From NCBI RefSeq assembly GCF_008630935.1, contig NZ_CP043908.1, forward strand, positions 1,765,882-1,829,881: 64,000 nt of DNA. The letters are read 5' to 3'. The notes under the pieces were generated by a model. That model did no database searches, was not told the DNA's origin, and saw only the letters and a program-made list of their open reading frames with translations. Both the position numbers and the translations under genes were made by a program. Source of the stretch: Thermodesulfobacterium sp. TA1. Its GTDB lineage: Bacteria; Desulfobacterota; Thermodesulfobacteria; Thermodesulfobacteriales; Thermodesulfobacteriaceae. This document shows positions 38,571-48,048 of the stretch, piece by piece; within the stretch, counting starts at the first letter, position 1, and each line of letters starts with the position of its first letter.

Positions 38571-38690
38571 TCCCGGGTGCCTATACCGGAGGGGCCACAC
38601 CCGTTCCCATTCCGAACACGGTAGTTAAGCCCTCCAGGGCCGATGGTACTGGGGAGTTACCTCCCTGGGAGAGTAGGTCGGTGCCCGGGA
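38571..38690 (+). rRNA. rrf: 5S ribosomal RNA
   Basis: A 120-nt gene whose ends TCCCGGGTGC and GTGCCCGGGA pair. Internal CCCATTCCGAACACGGTAGT and AGTAGG motifs are standard. Last gene of the operon. Confidence 0.97.
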
Positions 38691-38698
38691 TTTTTTTG
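38680..38698 (+). terminator. Probable terminator of the rRNA operon
   Basis: The terminal 5S helix (CCCGGGA) is directly followed by TTTTTTTG, so the 5S closing stem plus T-run may itself act as an intrinsic terminator. No other hairpin lies before PBP1A. Confidence 0.5.
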
Positions 38699-38761
38699 TT
38701 TTCAATGAAAAATTCTTAAAAACATTCTCAAAACTAAAAATCAAGTTATAATATTATTTCT

Positions 38762-40633
38762 ATGAACTCTTACTTTAAGTTGATAGCTATTTTATTTTTA
38801 TCATTTTTTTTGTTTTTTTCTATATTGTTAGCTACAAGCTTTATCTATCTAAAGGTTAGTCTACCAAGTGTTTCAAAACTTAAAAATTATAACCCTGATC
38901 AAGCAAATTTGGTTTATGATGTTAATGGCAACTTGGTAGGATTTATCGGACCTGTAAGACGCATTTTTGTTCCTATAGATAAAATTCCTCCTCATGTAAT
39001 TCAGGCTTTTTTAGCTGCAGAAGACGCCAATTTTTATAAGCATAAAGGCATAGACTTTTGGGGTTTATTAAGAGCGCTTTATAAAAACATAATTCACGGA
39101 AAGGTTGTTCAGGGAGGAAGCACCATTACTCAACAGGTGGTTAAATCTCTTATTCTTTCTCCTGAAAGAACTCTTAATCGAAAAATTAAAGAAATGTTTT
39201 TAGCTTGGCAAATAGAAAAATATTTAACTAAAGACCAGATTTTAACCATATATCTTAATCATATTTACTTAGGTGAAGGAGCTTATGGTGTAGAGGCAGC
39301 TGCCTTGACCTATTTTAATAAACATGTTTGGGAGTTAGATTTAAACGAAGCAGCGGTTTTGGCTGGATTACCTGCTGCGCCTTCTAAATATAGTCCTCTT
39401 GAGAATTACAACTTATCTCTTGCTAGAAGAAACTATGTTCTTAAAAGAATGGCAGAGGTAGGGTTTATTTCTCCTGAAAAGGCTCAAGCTATCTCTTCTC
39501 AGCCTATCCATTTAAACCCTAAAAATGTAAACATCCCTGCTTATGCTGCCTATTTTTTAGATGCTATAAAAGAAGAATTAAAAAAACTGTTTCCAGCAGA
39601 AGTATTAGAAAAAGGGGGATTGGTGGTTTATACCACCCTCGATTTAAACTGGGAAAAAAAGGCTTATGAGAATTTAATGAATACTATTAGTCGTATGTTT
39701 GTTAATAGAGAACCTCCAGAAGTATCTGTGGTTTGTTTGTCAAACAGAGACGGAGGAGTAAGGGTTCTTATCGGAGGTAAGAACTATCTTCAGTCTCCAT
39801 ATAATAGAGCACTTTTAGCCAAAAGACAGCCCGGATCTGCTTTTAAACCTTTTATTTGGGCTAAGGCTATAGAGGATGGTGTGGTATTTCCAGATGATAT
39901 TATAGAAGATGAACCTATATCTTTGCCAGGAGGCAATCAAGGAAAAGATTGGACCCCTGGTAATTATGATGGCCAATATTTAGGCCCTATTAGTTTAAAA
40001 GATGCCCTTGCAAAATCAAGAAACGTGGTAGCAGTAAAATTAGCCTTGATGTTGGGGAAAGAAAGAATTTATAATATGGTTCAGAGGTTAGAACTTAACA
40101 TCCCAAAGGATCTAAATTATAGTATAGCCCTTGGAACTTATGAATTAACTCCAATGGAGCTTACCAGAAGTTATACTATTTTTCCTAATTTAGGTAATAT
40201 GGTAAAGCCTAAATTTATAGAAGAGGTAAGAGACGGCCTGTTTGCTAAAGCTCCGATTTACAAGGCTAATGTAGCTACTAAACCGGTAATTTCTCCTTAT
40301 ACTGCCTCGGTGATGAACGATTTTTTGCAAGCGGTGGTACTTTATGGTACGGGGACTTGTGCTCGAGCCTTAGGGGTGCCAGCAGCAGGAAAAACAGGTA
40401 CTACTCAAGACTATAAAGATGCTTGGTTTGTAGGTTTTACTCCTACTTATACCTGTGGAGTTTGGGTAGGATATGATGTTGGTAAAACCTTAGAAAGAGG
40501 TGAAACAGGAGGAAGGATTGCCTGTCCTGTTTGGTTAAGCGTGATGAAAGGAACAAATCATATACCTCAAGGTTTTCCTGTCTATATTCAGCCCTTAAAT
40601 AATTCTACTAAAGAAGGGTTAGAAAATCAGTAG
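38762..40633 (+). CDS. Class A penicillin-binding protein 1A
   Basis: A bifunctional peptidoglycan polymerase and crosslinker anchored by an N-terminal helix (about residues 7-30). The GT51 domain has the catalytic E87 in AAEDANFYKHKG and QGGSTITQQVVK. The transpeptidase domain has S359-x-x-K362 (RQPGSAFKPF), SRN in AKSRNVVAVKL and KTGT (544-547). The 623-residue length is short for PBP1A (often 700-850), with no C-terminal extension. No Shine-Dalgarno is evident. It acts in the periplasm, implying a murein wall. Its 3' end overlaps the convergent CBS gene by 15 bp. Confidence 0.95.
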   Translation: MNSYFKLIAILFLSFFLFFSILLATSFIYLKVSLPSVSKLKNYNPDQANLVYDVNGNLVGFIGPVRRIFVPIDKIPPHVIQAFLAAEDANFYKHKGIDFWGLLRALYKNIIHGKVVQGGSTITQQVVKSLILSPERTLNRKIKEMFLAWQIEKYLTKDQILTIYLNHIYLGEGAYGVEAAALTYFNKHVWELDLNEAAVLAGLPAAPSKYSPLENYNLSLARRNYVLKRMAEVGFISPEKAQAISSQPIHLNPKNVNIPAYAAYFLDAIKEELKKLFPAEVLEKGGLVVYTTLDLNWEKKAYENLMNTISRMFVNREPPEVSVVCLSNRDGGVRVLIGGKNYLQSPYNRALLAKRQPGSAFKPFIWAKAIEDGVVFPDDIIEDEPISLPGGNQGKDWTPGNYDGQYLGPISLKDALAKSRNVVAVKLALMLGKERIYNMVQRLELNIPKDLNYSIALGTYELTPMELTRSYTIFPNLGNMVKPKFIEEVRDGLFAKAPIYKANVATKPVISPYTASVMNDFLQAVVLYGTGTCARALGVPAAGKTGTTQDYKDAWFVGFTPTYTCGVWVGYDVGKTLERGETGGRIACPVWLSVMKGTNHIPQGFPVYIQPLNNSTKEGLENQ

Positions 40634-41332
40634 ATTTTTTTCTTCTTTTGGTTTTGGAGAGATATTACTTATATCATCTTTTTTAAATTCAACGATTTGA
40701 AATTTGGCTCCGAGTTTTTCTAAAAGTTCAGTTATTTTTTGTTCACCTACTGCTTGAAAACGAATAAAGATCCTTCTTTTACAAGTATCCTCTATACACA
40801 ATTCATCTCTCCAAACAAAAATAGTATAGATGTTAACTTGTAGGTTTCTAAAAATTTCTAAGATTTCAGGAACAGCATTTAGAGAATTTGCATAAAGGGC
40901 TACATGATAAGGGCTAAAGTATGCTCCTGTAAGCTGTACAAAAAGTTTGAAAATATCTACTTGAGTGATAATACCTATAACATAAAGGTTTTCGTTAACC
41001 ACAGGAAGCCCAGAGATTTTATTCTCAAGCATAAGAATAGAAGCTCTTTCTATAGTATCTTCTGGAGATACAGTAATAGGGTTAGGGGTCATGATGTCTT
41101 TTACCTTAAGGCTTAAAAACAACTCATAAAGCTCTTTTAAATCTATTCCTGCAAATTGGGGAGGGGTGGCTTCTTTGAGGTCGGTATGAGTTATGATTCC
41201 TACTAATTTACCTTCTTTAGTAATAGGAATTCTTCTTATTTTATACTGTTTTAAGAGTTGGATGGCTTTGGTTACAGGTTCGTCTTCTTCTAAGGTAATT
41301 ACTGGTTCGGTCATCCAATCTTTTACTAACAT
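40619..41332 (-). CDS. CBS-domain pair protein with ACT-like tail
   Basis: Two CBS motifs are clear: WMTEPVITLEEDEPVTKAI with IRRIPITKEGKLVGIIT, and IMTPNPITVSPEDTIERAS with ISGLPVVNENLYVIGIIT. The pair forms an adenosine-nucleotide-binding module. The last 90 residues (VALYANSLNAVPEILEIFRN, VNIYTIFVW) have an ACT-like beta-alpha-beta rhythm. It resembles AcuB-type regulators; partner and ligand are unknown. It ends in KEEKNLLIF, overlapping the end of PBP1A. Confidence 0.85.
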   Translation of the reverse strand: MLVKDWMTEPVITLEEDEPVTKAIQLLKQYKIRRIPITKEGKLVGIITHTDLKEATPPQFAGIDLKELYELFLSLKVKDIMTPNPITVSPEDTIERASILMLENKISGLPVVNENLYVIGIITQVDIFKLFVQLTGAYFSPYHVALYANSLNAVPEILEIFRNLQVNIYTIFVWRDELCIEDTCKRRIFIRFQAVGEQKITELLEKLGAKFQIVEFKKDDISNISPKPKEEKNLLIF

Positions 41333-41350
41333 TGGTATTTCCTCCAGTTT

Positions 41351-42253
41351 TTATGATCCAGGGGTTGCATAACTATGCAACCCTGACAATAAAAAGTTTA
41401 CTCCAAAATAAGTAAAAAGCACTGAGGCAAATCCTATGATGTTTAACCAGGCAAGTCTTTTACCACCCCAAGAACCTTTAAGAAAACGAAGGTGAATAGC
41501 TCCACCATAGATAAGCCAAGTAATAAAAGACCAGGTTTCTTTTGGGTCCCAACTCCAATAACTTCCCCAAGCTTGGTCTGCCCAAACAGCACCGGTTATG
41601 ATACCTAAGGAAAGCCAGAAAAATCCAAAAAGCATCAATCGGTAAATAAAATTTTCTAAAGAAATTTGAAAAAGGTCTGAAAGATATTTATTCCTACCTA
41701 TTAAATAGAAAACGCTTAAACCAAAGGTCACAGCAAAAGCCCCATAACCTAAAAAGCATGTGATAACATGAGCTATTAACCAGTTGCTTTTTAAGGCTGG
41801 AACAAGAGGCTTTATTTCAGTATTAGCTTTAAGAGAAGCATAAGCCATGATAAGAGCTGTTATGGTAAAGACGATGCTTCCTAAAGCCTTAGAAGGCAAT
41901 TTAAACTCTATGATAAGATAGATCAAAGCGATACATAAACCAAAAAAAACTAAAGATTCATAAAGATTAGAAAGAGGAACATAACCAAACCCAGCTTGAT
42001 GGGTTTGGTACCATCTTACTAAAAAGGCGGTAAGGTTTAAAAACAATCCAGTCCATCCGATAACAGACCCTATAAAGCCGCCTTTTTCCCATTTAAAAAT
42101 CCAATAAATAAAATAGACTAAAGCTGCCAAAAAATAAACAAAAGTAGCCAAACTAAAAATCAAACTATTTTCTGGAAATATAGTTGTTCTAAAAAACCCC
42201 AAATAAACAAATAAAGCCAGCAGAAAACCAAAAACTATATTTTTAAACCTCAT
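41351..42253 (-). CDS. ccsB: Cytochrome c biogenesis protein CcsB/CcsA type
   Basis: A polytopic membrane protein with the tryptophan-rich haem-handling WWD motif WADQAWGSYWSWDPKETW (about residues 222-239) and a final LLSGLHSYA with the conserved histidine. Along with a ResB-type partner it exports haem and attaches it to apocytochromes in system II. Eight or so hydrophobic helices are visible in 300 residues. The ResB partner is not in this window. The organism therefore makes c-type cytochromes, consistent with anaerobic respiration. Confidence 0.9.
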   Translation of the reverse strand: MRFKNIVFGFLLALFVYLGFFRTTIFPENSLIFSLATFVYFLAALVYFIYWIFKWEKGGFIGSVIGWTGLFLNLTAFLVRWYQTHQAGFGYVPLSNLYESLVFFGLCIALIYLIIEFKLPSKALGSIVFTITALIMAYASLKANTEIKPLVPALKSNWLIAHVITCFLGYGAFAVTFGLSVFYLIGRNKYLSDLFQISLENFIYRLMLFGFFWLSLGIITGAVWADQAWGSYWSWDPKETWSFITWLIYGGAIHLRFLKGSWGGKRLAWLNIIGFASVLFTYFGVNFLLSGLHSYATPGS

Positions 42254-42337
42254 TTAAAAGCCCCCTAATAAAGATATTAGATTTAAAGTATACTAAAAAA
42301 GGGCAAAAAAACAACAACTTAATAATTTTTTTAGTTT

Positions 42338-45300
42338 TTAAGAGATGATGTTTAACTCCTTTAAAAGAGGTAAAAGGGTATAACAAATTTCTACCCACTC
42401 CTTTTTACCTTCCTCTACTTGATCCATAAAGGTTTCTAACTCTCTGGTAAATTCTTCTGAGACGTAAGCGTTAAATCTTGAGCTTAGGTATTCATAAACT
42501 TGTTTCCCTAAGGAGGTAGGAACCAGCCCACCGGTTTTTAACTCATAAACATAATACTTGTTTAAAAGGGTAGAGACGATTTCTGCATAAGTAGAAGGCC
42601 TTCCTAATCCTCTTTTTTTCATTTCTTGAATAAGGGAGCCTTGGTTAAACAGAAAGGCTTTTGGAATTTTGGTTAAAGAGATGTTTTCTATTTTTAAAGA
42701 AGAAGAGACAGGAAAGAGCTGAGGTTTAATCCAAATTAAATCATAACCATTAAGTAGGATTTCTACTATTACTTCTTCTTCCCAGGTAAAGAAGGGGAGG
42801 TTTAGTTTAAGCGTTTTTTTTAGGACTTTGGTTTTTCTCATTTGACTTGCCAGAAACCTTCTGAAGATAAGGTCATAGATTCTAAAACTATCTTTATATT
42901 TTTTAAAAGAAAGAAGTCCATGGGCTACCCTTAGTTTTAATTCTTCTACATCCCAAGGACGGGTAGGCCTTATACCTTCATGGGCTCCTTCACTGAACCA
43001 TTCTCGAGGAGAGAATAATTCTTCTCCAAAACGTTCTGAGATATAAGGCTTGGCTACTTGAAACCTTCCTACCTCTGAAATGCGAGTTGAATCTGTACGG
43101 TGATAAGTGATGAGCCCTAATTCGAAAAGTTCTTGCAGAAGGGACATGGTATAAGAGGTAGAAAATTTGAAAAAGTGGTAAGCCTCCTCTAAAATGGTAT
43201 CTGTAGTGTAAGGAGGGGGAGGTGAAAACTCATCTTCTTTTTGTCCTACTAAGCTGATTTTAGCCTGAGGCAAGTGTTTTTCTATTTTTTCTGCTTCTGA
43301 TTTGTCTTCAACCTCGATAGAAAAGGGATGTTGATTTATCGTAAAGTTTACTCTATATTTATATTGTTTACTTAATTTTTCTCTTTCTATAACCCAACCT
43401 AAAACCGGAGTTTGGACCCTTCCGGCAGAAAGATAATTTTTTTGGAAAACCTTCCACAGTTCTTGAGAAAGAGAAAAACCAACCCAGCGGTCAGCTAATC
43501 TTCTGGCTAATTGAGCTTTAACTCGAGGAAGGTTTATTTCTTGAGGTGCGCTTAAAGCTTGTTTTAGTGCTCTTACAGTAACCTCGTGGAATTCAAGTCT
43601 TTTTATGTTTTTTTGAAAAGGTTTAAGGTTGATGTAAAGGTCATAAGCAATCTTTTCTCCTTCAGAATCAGGGTCAGAAGCAATAAAGGTTTGGTCCGAA
43701 CAAAAACTAAGCACCCTTAGCCCTTCTATGATTTCTCCTTTATCAAAGAGGTTTTCCTTTTCTTTTATCTCTTCATCATCTATGTACTGTTCTCCTTTCT
43801 CTCTATCTATTTTTATGGTGTTAAAAACAGGATAAAAATTGCCATTATCTTTTAAAACCCCAAAAATCCCTTTTTTCCTTGAAAGGTTATATATATGCCC
43901 TAAAGAGGCACAAACAGAAAGTAAGGTGTTTTCCATAGGGATTTCGTAAATCCAGAGATTATTATACCTTCTAACAGAGGGTTTTCCAAAAAAATTAGCT
44001 ATCGTTTTAGCTTTGTGAGGGGACTCTACGATAAGGAGATAGTTTTTAAAATCTATTTTTTCAGCTGAAATCTTTTTTCTTTCTTCTTTTATTTTGATGT
44101 CAAGCTCGATTATTTGTTTAAAGCTTACTTCTTTTATCTCTAATTCTTCGCTCAAATAAAACTTTAGTCTTTTTTTAAGGCTGTTTAGAGCTTTCAAACT
44201 ATCTACCAAAATAACCGAAATTCCAGGCATAAGCCCTTTGGTGGTAAGCCTTGAAACCCTTCCCGAAGCTTGAAGATAGGACGAGGCATTACCTACGATA
44301 AGGTTGTACCCCCCTTTTTCGTCTCTTTCTAAAAATACTTCTTCACTGGTTTTAAGTTTTTCTATAAACTCAGGATTCTGTAATTTTTCCTCTAAAAACC
44401 CTTTGATAGAAAGTACTTTTTTATATAGTCCTTCATACTTAGGCAGATCCTCTTCTTTTAAGGTTAAAAATCTCTTAAGATAGTTTACATAAGAGATGGC
44501 AGTAATTCGCTCTTCATCCTTAAAAAGAGGCATAAGGGATAAAAGAAGACTGTGTAAAAATTGAGGGGTAGCAGAAAGGGAAAAGGTTTCTCCGCTTGTA
44601 GAAAGAGGAAAGACATGTTTAGGAACCCCCAAAAATATTGCATATCTTAATATTTCAGGCAAATCCAACCCTCTCACTAAAGGATTGCCAAGATGACAAA
44701 GACCTACCGCTACCTCAACCTCCCCTTGTTTTAGTTTAGTTAAAAGTTCCTCCTCAGAGGTTTCTAAATAGGAAATAGCTTTTACTCCCATTTTTCTAAG
44801 TTCTTCGGTAAACTTTTCTACATAAGCCCTTCCATAGGATTCTTCTATAAAAATTAAACCACCCTTACCTAAGGCCTTTGCCAGTTTTATCGCCTCTTCA
44901 GAAAGCCTATGGATATCCCTTGGCTCTCCTAAATCCAAACAGGTGTCAACCACCTTTCTTAAGGTAGAAATAAACCTGGTGATTTCAAACCCAAGCAGGT
45001 TCTGAAATAGAAAGACTCTGTTAGTTCTTGGTCTTAACGTAGCAGAAGAAATGATAAGCTGTTTTTGATGGTTTCTATGGTTTTGTTTGATTTTTAAAAG
45101 CTCTGAATAGTCATCTTCCGTTTTTTCTCTTTTTAAAGCCAGCCTTATTTCTTCTTCAGAAAACCCCAACAACAAAAACAGATTGTCTACGTTTTTGCTA
45201 CTTTTTAAAAAAGAGTCTACGTCATCTACAAAGATAAGAGAAAAATCTATTTTTTTTAGAACCTCAAAGTTTTTGTGCATAAAAGCTGACGTACAAATAA

Positions 45301-45838
45301 ACACATCAAAGTTTTGTTTTTCTAAAAGTTCCTTTTCTTTTTTGTTGCCGGTATAGGCTAAAATCCTTTTTTTCTTTAAAGCGCTGGAAGAGGTTTTATC
45401 AAGGAATTCGTTTATTTTGGTTTCTACTTGATTAACTAACATTTTAGTAGGAACGATAATCAAGGCTTTTTTAGAGGTAAGAAGAGCACCTAATAGTCCA
45501 AAGGTTGATTTACCAGTACCGGTAGGCGCGATGATAGCAAAGGATTCCCCTAAGAAAAACCTTTTAGCCCAGTTTATCTGTAAAGAAGAGGGTTCAGCTT
45601 CTATGATTTCTTTAAACAGTTTTTTGAACTTGGTTACTTTTTTTTCTACCTCTCCAAAAATTTTTAGATATTTTAAGGTTTTTTCTTGGTCTAAGGTTTT
45701 ACAAATCGATGTAATCGAAGGATTTGCAGGAATTTTTTCCTCAGGAAGACAAGATACACAAGGCAATCCTTTTCCTAACCTTTCATCTGAGACCATCCCC
45801 TTACAATTGGGACATCCATTATCGATAAAATACAGCAT
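42338..45838 (-). CDS. rgy: Reverse gyrase
   Basis: Reverse gyrase adds positive supercoils using ATP and is the hallmark of hyperthermophiles. An N-terminal zinc finger (C9, C12, C27, C30) starts the 1166-residue protein. The helicase module follows: Walker A APTGTGKST (104-112), FVDDVD (Walker B) and ISSATLRP (motif III). The type IA topoisomerase part begins at NYLLIVESPHKAKTIA, has ASDPDSEGEKIA, and the catalytic Y912 in GLITYHRTDSTR. A middle zinc finger, common in archaeal forms, is not obvious. The gene is alone, divergent from cysteine desulfurase with 139 bp between. Confidence 0.98.
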   Translation of the reverse strand: MLYFIDNGCPNCKGMVSDERLGKGLPCVSCLPEEKIPANPSITSICKTLDQEKTLKYLKIFGEVEKKVTKFKKLFKEIIEAEPSSLQINWAKRFFLGESFAIIAPTGTGKSTFGLLGALLTSKKALIIVPTKMLVNQVETKINEFLDKTSSSALKKKRILAYTGNKKEKELLEKQNFDVFICTSAFMHKNFEVLKKIDFSLIFVDDVDSFLKSSKNVDNLFLLLGFSEEEIRLALKREKTEDDYSELLKIKQNHRNHQKQLIISSATLRPRTNRVFLFQNLLGFEITRFISTLRKVVDTCLDLGEPRDIHRLSEEAIKLAKALGKGGLIFIEESYGRAYVEKFTEELRKMGVKAISYLETSEEELLTKLKQGEVEVAVGLCHLGNPLVRGLDLPEILRYAIFLGVPKHVFPLSTSGETFSLSATPQFLHSLLLSLMPLFKDEERITAISYVNYLKRFLTLKEEDLPKYEGLYKKVLSIKGFLEEKLQNPEFIEKLKTSEEVFLERDEKGGYNLIVGNASSYLQASGRVSRLTTKGLMPGISVILVDSLKALNSLKKRLKFYLSEELEIKEVSFKQIIELDIKIKEERKKISAEKIDFKNYLLIVESPHKAKTIANFFGKPSVRRYNNLWIYEIPMENTLLSVCASLGHIYNLSRKKGIFGVLKDNGNFYPVFNTIKIDREKGEQYIDDEEIKEKENLFDKGEIIEGLRVLSFCSDQTFIASDPDSEGEKIAYDLYINLKPFQKNIKRLEFHEVTVRALKQALSAPQEINLPRVKAQLARRLADRWVGFSLSQELWKVFQKNYLSAGRVQTPVLGWVIEREKLSKQYKYRVNFTINQHPFSIEVEDKSEAEKIEKHLPQAKISLVGQKEDEFSPPPPYTTDTILEEAYHFFKFSTSYTMSLLQELFELGLITYHRTDSTRISEVGRFQVAKPYISERFGEELFSPREWFSEGAHEGIRPTRPWDVEELKLRVAHGLLSFKKYKDSFRIYDLIFRRFLASQMRKTKVLKKTLKLNLPFFTWEEEVIVEILLNGYDLIWIKPQLFPVSSSLKIENISLTKIPKAFLFNQGSLIQEMKKRGLGRPSTYAEIVSTLLNKYYVYELKTGGLVPTSLGKQVYEYLSSRFNAYVSEEFTRELETFMDQVEEGKKEWVEICYTLLPLLKELNIIS

Positions 45839-45914
45839 CTCTAACCCCTTATGTTTTTGTAGTTCAAAGGCTTAAAATATATATTAGATTTTAAAGGTTG
45901 TCTACTTAAATATC

Positions 45915-45953
45915 AAGGACTACAAAATAAACTAAATTTTTGTTGTAATCCTT
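45915..45953. promoter_or_regulatory. Imperfect inverted repeat between rgy and the desulfurase gene
   Basis: AAGGACTACAA (45915-45925) and TTGTAATCCTT (45943-45953) are inverted copies with one mismatch and a 17-bp spacer. It lies in the divergent promoter region, so it may be an operator for either gene. Confidence 0.35.
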
Positions 45954-45977
45954 ATAAAATAGTTTAAATTAAACTTT

Positions 45978-47096
45978 ATGCAGGATTTAAAGCCGATATA
46001 TTTAGATTATAACGCTACTACCCCGGTTTTACCAGAGGTTTTAGAAGCCTTTAATAGATATTCTTCAGAAGAATTTGCCAATCCAAGTTCAGGACATGCT
46101 TTAGGGAAAAGGGTCAAACAATCCCTTGAAAAGTTTAGAGAGGAGGTAGCAAGTCTTTTAAACGCTTTTTCAGAAGAAATAATTTTTACCTCTGGAGGGA
46201 CAGAGTCCAACCATCTTTCTTTGTTAGGAATAGCTTTAACCCAAGGGAAAGGACATGTTTTAGTAAGCGCCTTTGAACATCCTTCGGTTTTAAATCCGGT
46301 TGTTAAGCTTTTAGAAATGGGTTTTGAGGTAGATTTTATACCTGTTAATCCTCAAGGATATGTAGAGCCTGACGAGGTATTAAAAAGAATAAAAAGACAT
46401 ACCTTTTTAGTCTCTGTGATGTTAGCTAATAATGAGATAGGCACTATACAGCCTGTTGAAGAGATCGCTAAAATTTGTCGGGAAAGGGAAATTTTATTCC
46501 ATACAGACGCTTGTCAGGCAGTGGGTAAAATCTCGGTAGATGTAAAAAAAATAGGCTGTCATCTTTTATCTTTTGCAGGTCATAAGATGTATGCCCCTAA
46601 AGGAATAGGAGGACTTTTTGTAGAAAAAGGGGTCTCTCTTTCTCCTCTTTTTTGGGGAGGTGGGCAGGAAAGAGGTATAAGACCTGGGACTGAACCGGTT
46701 GGGCTGATAGCTGCCTTGGCTAAAGCAGCAGAGATAGCTAAAAAAGACGTAAACTTTGAGGCAGAAAGGCTAAATTTTTTGAAAGAAACCCTGTATCAAG
46801 GACTTAAAGAAGTTTATCCTAATCTTTATCGTTATGGATTGCCTGAAAAGACCCTCCCGAATACTTTAACCATTTCTTTTGTAGGAAAAGACGGACGAAA
46901 GATTTTAGAAGACCTTCCAGAGATATGTGCCTCTACAGGTTCTGCTTGCCATGACCGTAAAGGTTCTAACACACTTATTGCCTTGAAGGTAAACGAAAAA
47001 ATAGCCCAAGGAACTATACGGTTTTCTTTAGGAAGGTATACTACCCTTGAAGACATAGAAAGAACAATAAAATTTTTCCAAGATTATTTTGTTTAA
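45978..47096 (+). CDS. Cysteine desulfurase (NifS/IscS family)
   Basis: This PLP enzyme removes sulfur from cysteine for Fe-S clusters and thiolated tRNAs. YLDYNATTPV at the start, TSGGTESNH, the PLP lysine K203 in FAGHKMYAPKG and the persulfide cysteine C324 in STGSACHDRKG are all present. The short loop around the cysteine is of the NifS/IscS (class I) type. 372 residues. No scaffold gene (iscU/nifU) follows; the next genes are NagZ-like and fumarase. Confidence 0.95.
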   Translation: MQDLKPIYLDYNATTPVLPEVLEAFNRYSSEEFANPSSGHALGKRVKQSLEKFREEVASLLNAFSEEIIFTSGGTESNHLSLLGIALTQGKGHVLVSAFEHPSVLNPVVKLLEMGFEVDFIPVNPQGYVEPDEVLKRIKRHTFLVSVMLANNEIGTIQPVEEIAKICREREILFHTDACQAVGKISVDVKKIGCHLLSFAGHKMYAPKGIGGLFVEKGVSLSPLFWGGGQERGIRPGTEPVGLIAALAKAAEIAKKDVNFEAERLNFLKETLYQGLKEVYPNLYRYGLPEKTLPNTLTISFVGKDGRKILEDLPEICASTGSACHDRKGSNTLIALKVNEKIAQGTIRFSLGRYTTLEDIERTIKFFQDYFV

Positions 47097-47103
47097 AAGT
47101 TAT

Positions 47104-48048
47104 ATGTTTAAATGTATAGGGGAAGTTTTTTTGGTAAAACCACAGGATTTGTCTACCGAAGAAAGGGAACTATATCGAGATCTTAAGTTCGTTAACTTCA
47201 TCTTTTTTAAAGAACATTTCCAAGGTGATTTCCAAGAGATATTAACCCGACTTAAATCTTTAGGAGAGTTAGGTTTTTTAGCTGTAGACCAAGAGGGAGG
47301 AAGAGTTTGCAGGATCCCCGGAGATTTTGCTTCTCCTTTAGAGATTAGTTTAGCTTATCAAAAAAGCGGGGATATATCTTTGGTAAAAAACTGGGCAAAA
47401 AGCCTGGCTAAAGCAGTTATAGAAAAGGGTCTTAACCTTAACCTTGCGCCTGTAGTAGATTTAGTAGGAGCTGAGGCAGAAGAGTTTATAAGGTCTCGCA
47501 CCTTCGGTAAAGACCCTGAATTGGTTAAGCTATTAGGCGAAGTAGTAATCTCAGAACATAAAAAACTAAGGTGTTTTACTTGTGTTAAACATTTTCCTGG
47601 TTTAGATGAAGTTAACATCGACCCGCATAAAGCCCTTCCTCAAAAGGAAAAAGTTAGTCAACCTTCCTTAGAGGTTTTCCGGTTTTTTGCAGAAAAAGAA
47701 GCGCCTTTTTTGATGACCACCCATCTTGTGGTTAAAACCTTAGAAGATTTTCCGGTTACCTTTTCTTCAAAGGCTGTTAAGATGTTAAGAGAACAGCTTG
47801 GTTTTAAAGGAGGAATAGTTACTGATGATTTAAACATGGGAGCTTTAGGAAGTTGGGAACTTGCTGAAAGAATAATCCTAAGTTTGGCAAGTGGGCATAA
47901 CCTACTTATCTTTTGTGGGTCTTTGAACGAATTAGCCTCCTGTTTGTTTGACATAAAAACCGAGATAGAAAAAAGCCCCACCTTAAAAGCGAGACTTTCT
48001 GAAAGTTTGTATCTGTTAAACAGACTTAAGGAGAGATTTTATGGATAG
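47104..48048 (+). CDS. nagZ: NagZ-like beta-N-acetylhexosaminidase (GH3)
   Basis: GH3 N-terminal barrel of NagZ type, which removes N-acetylglucosamine from muropeptides during wall recycling. AVDQEGGRVCRI near residue 60, NLNLAPVVDL, the KHFPGLDEVNIDPHKALP loop (with the conserved Asp-His pair) and VTDDLNMGAL (catalytic Asp) are present. The length of 314 residues matches cytoplasmic NagZ; no signal peptide. I use the ATG at 47104 since the TTG at 47089 would lie inside the desulfurase gene. It overlaps the fumarase gene by 8 bp. Confidence 0.88.
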   Translation: MFKCIGEVFLVKPQDLSTEERELYRDLKFVNFIFFKEHFQGDFQEILTRLKSLGELGFLAVDQEGGRVCRIPGDFASPLEISLAYQKSGDISLVKNWAKSLAKAVIEKGLNLNLAPVVDLVGAEAEEFIRSRTFGKDPELVKLLGEVVISEHKKLRCFTCVKHFPGLDEVNIDPHKALPQKEKVSQPSLEVFRFFAEKEAPFLMTTHLVVKTLEDFPVTFSSKAVKMLREQLGFKGGIVTDDLNMGALGSWELAERIILSLASGHNLLIFCGSLNELASCLFDIKTEIEKSPTLKARLSESLYLLNRLKERFYG

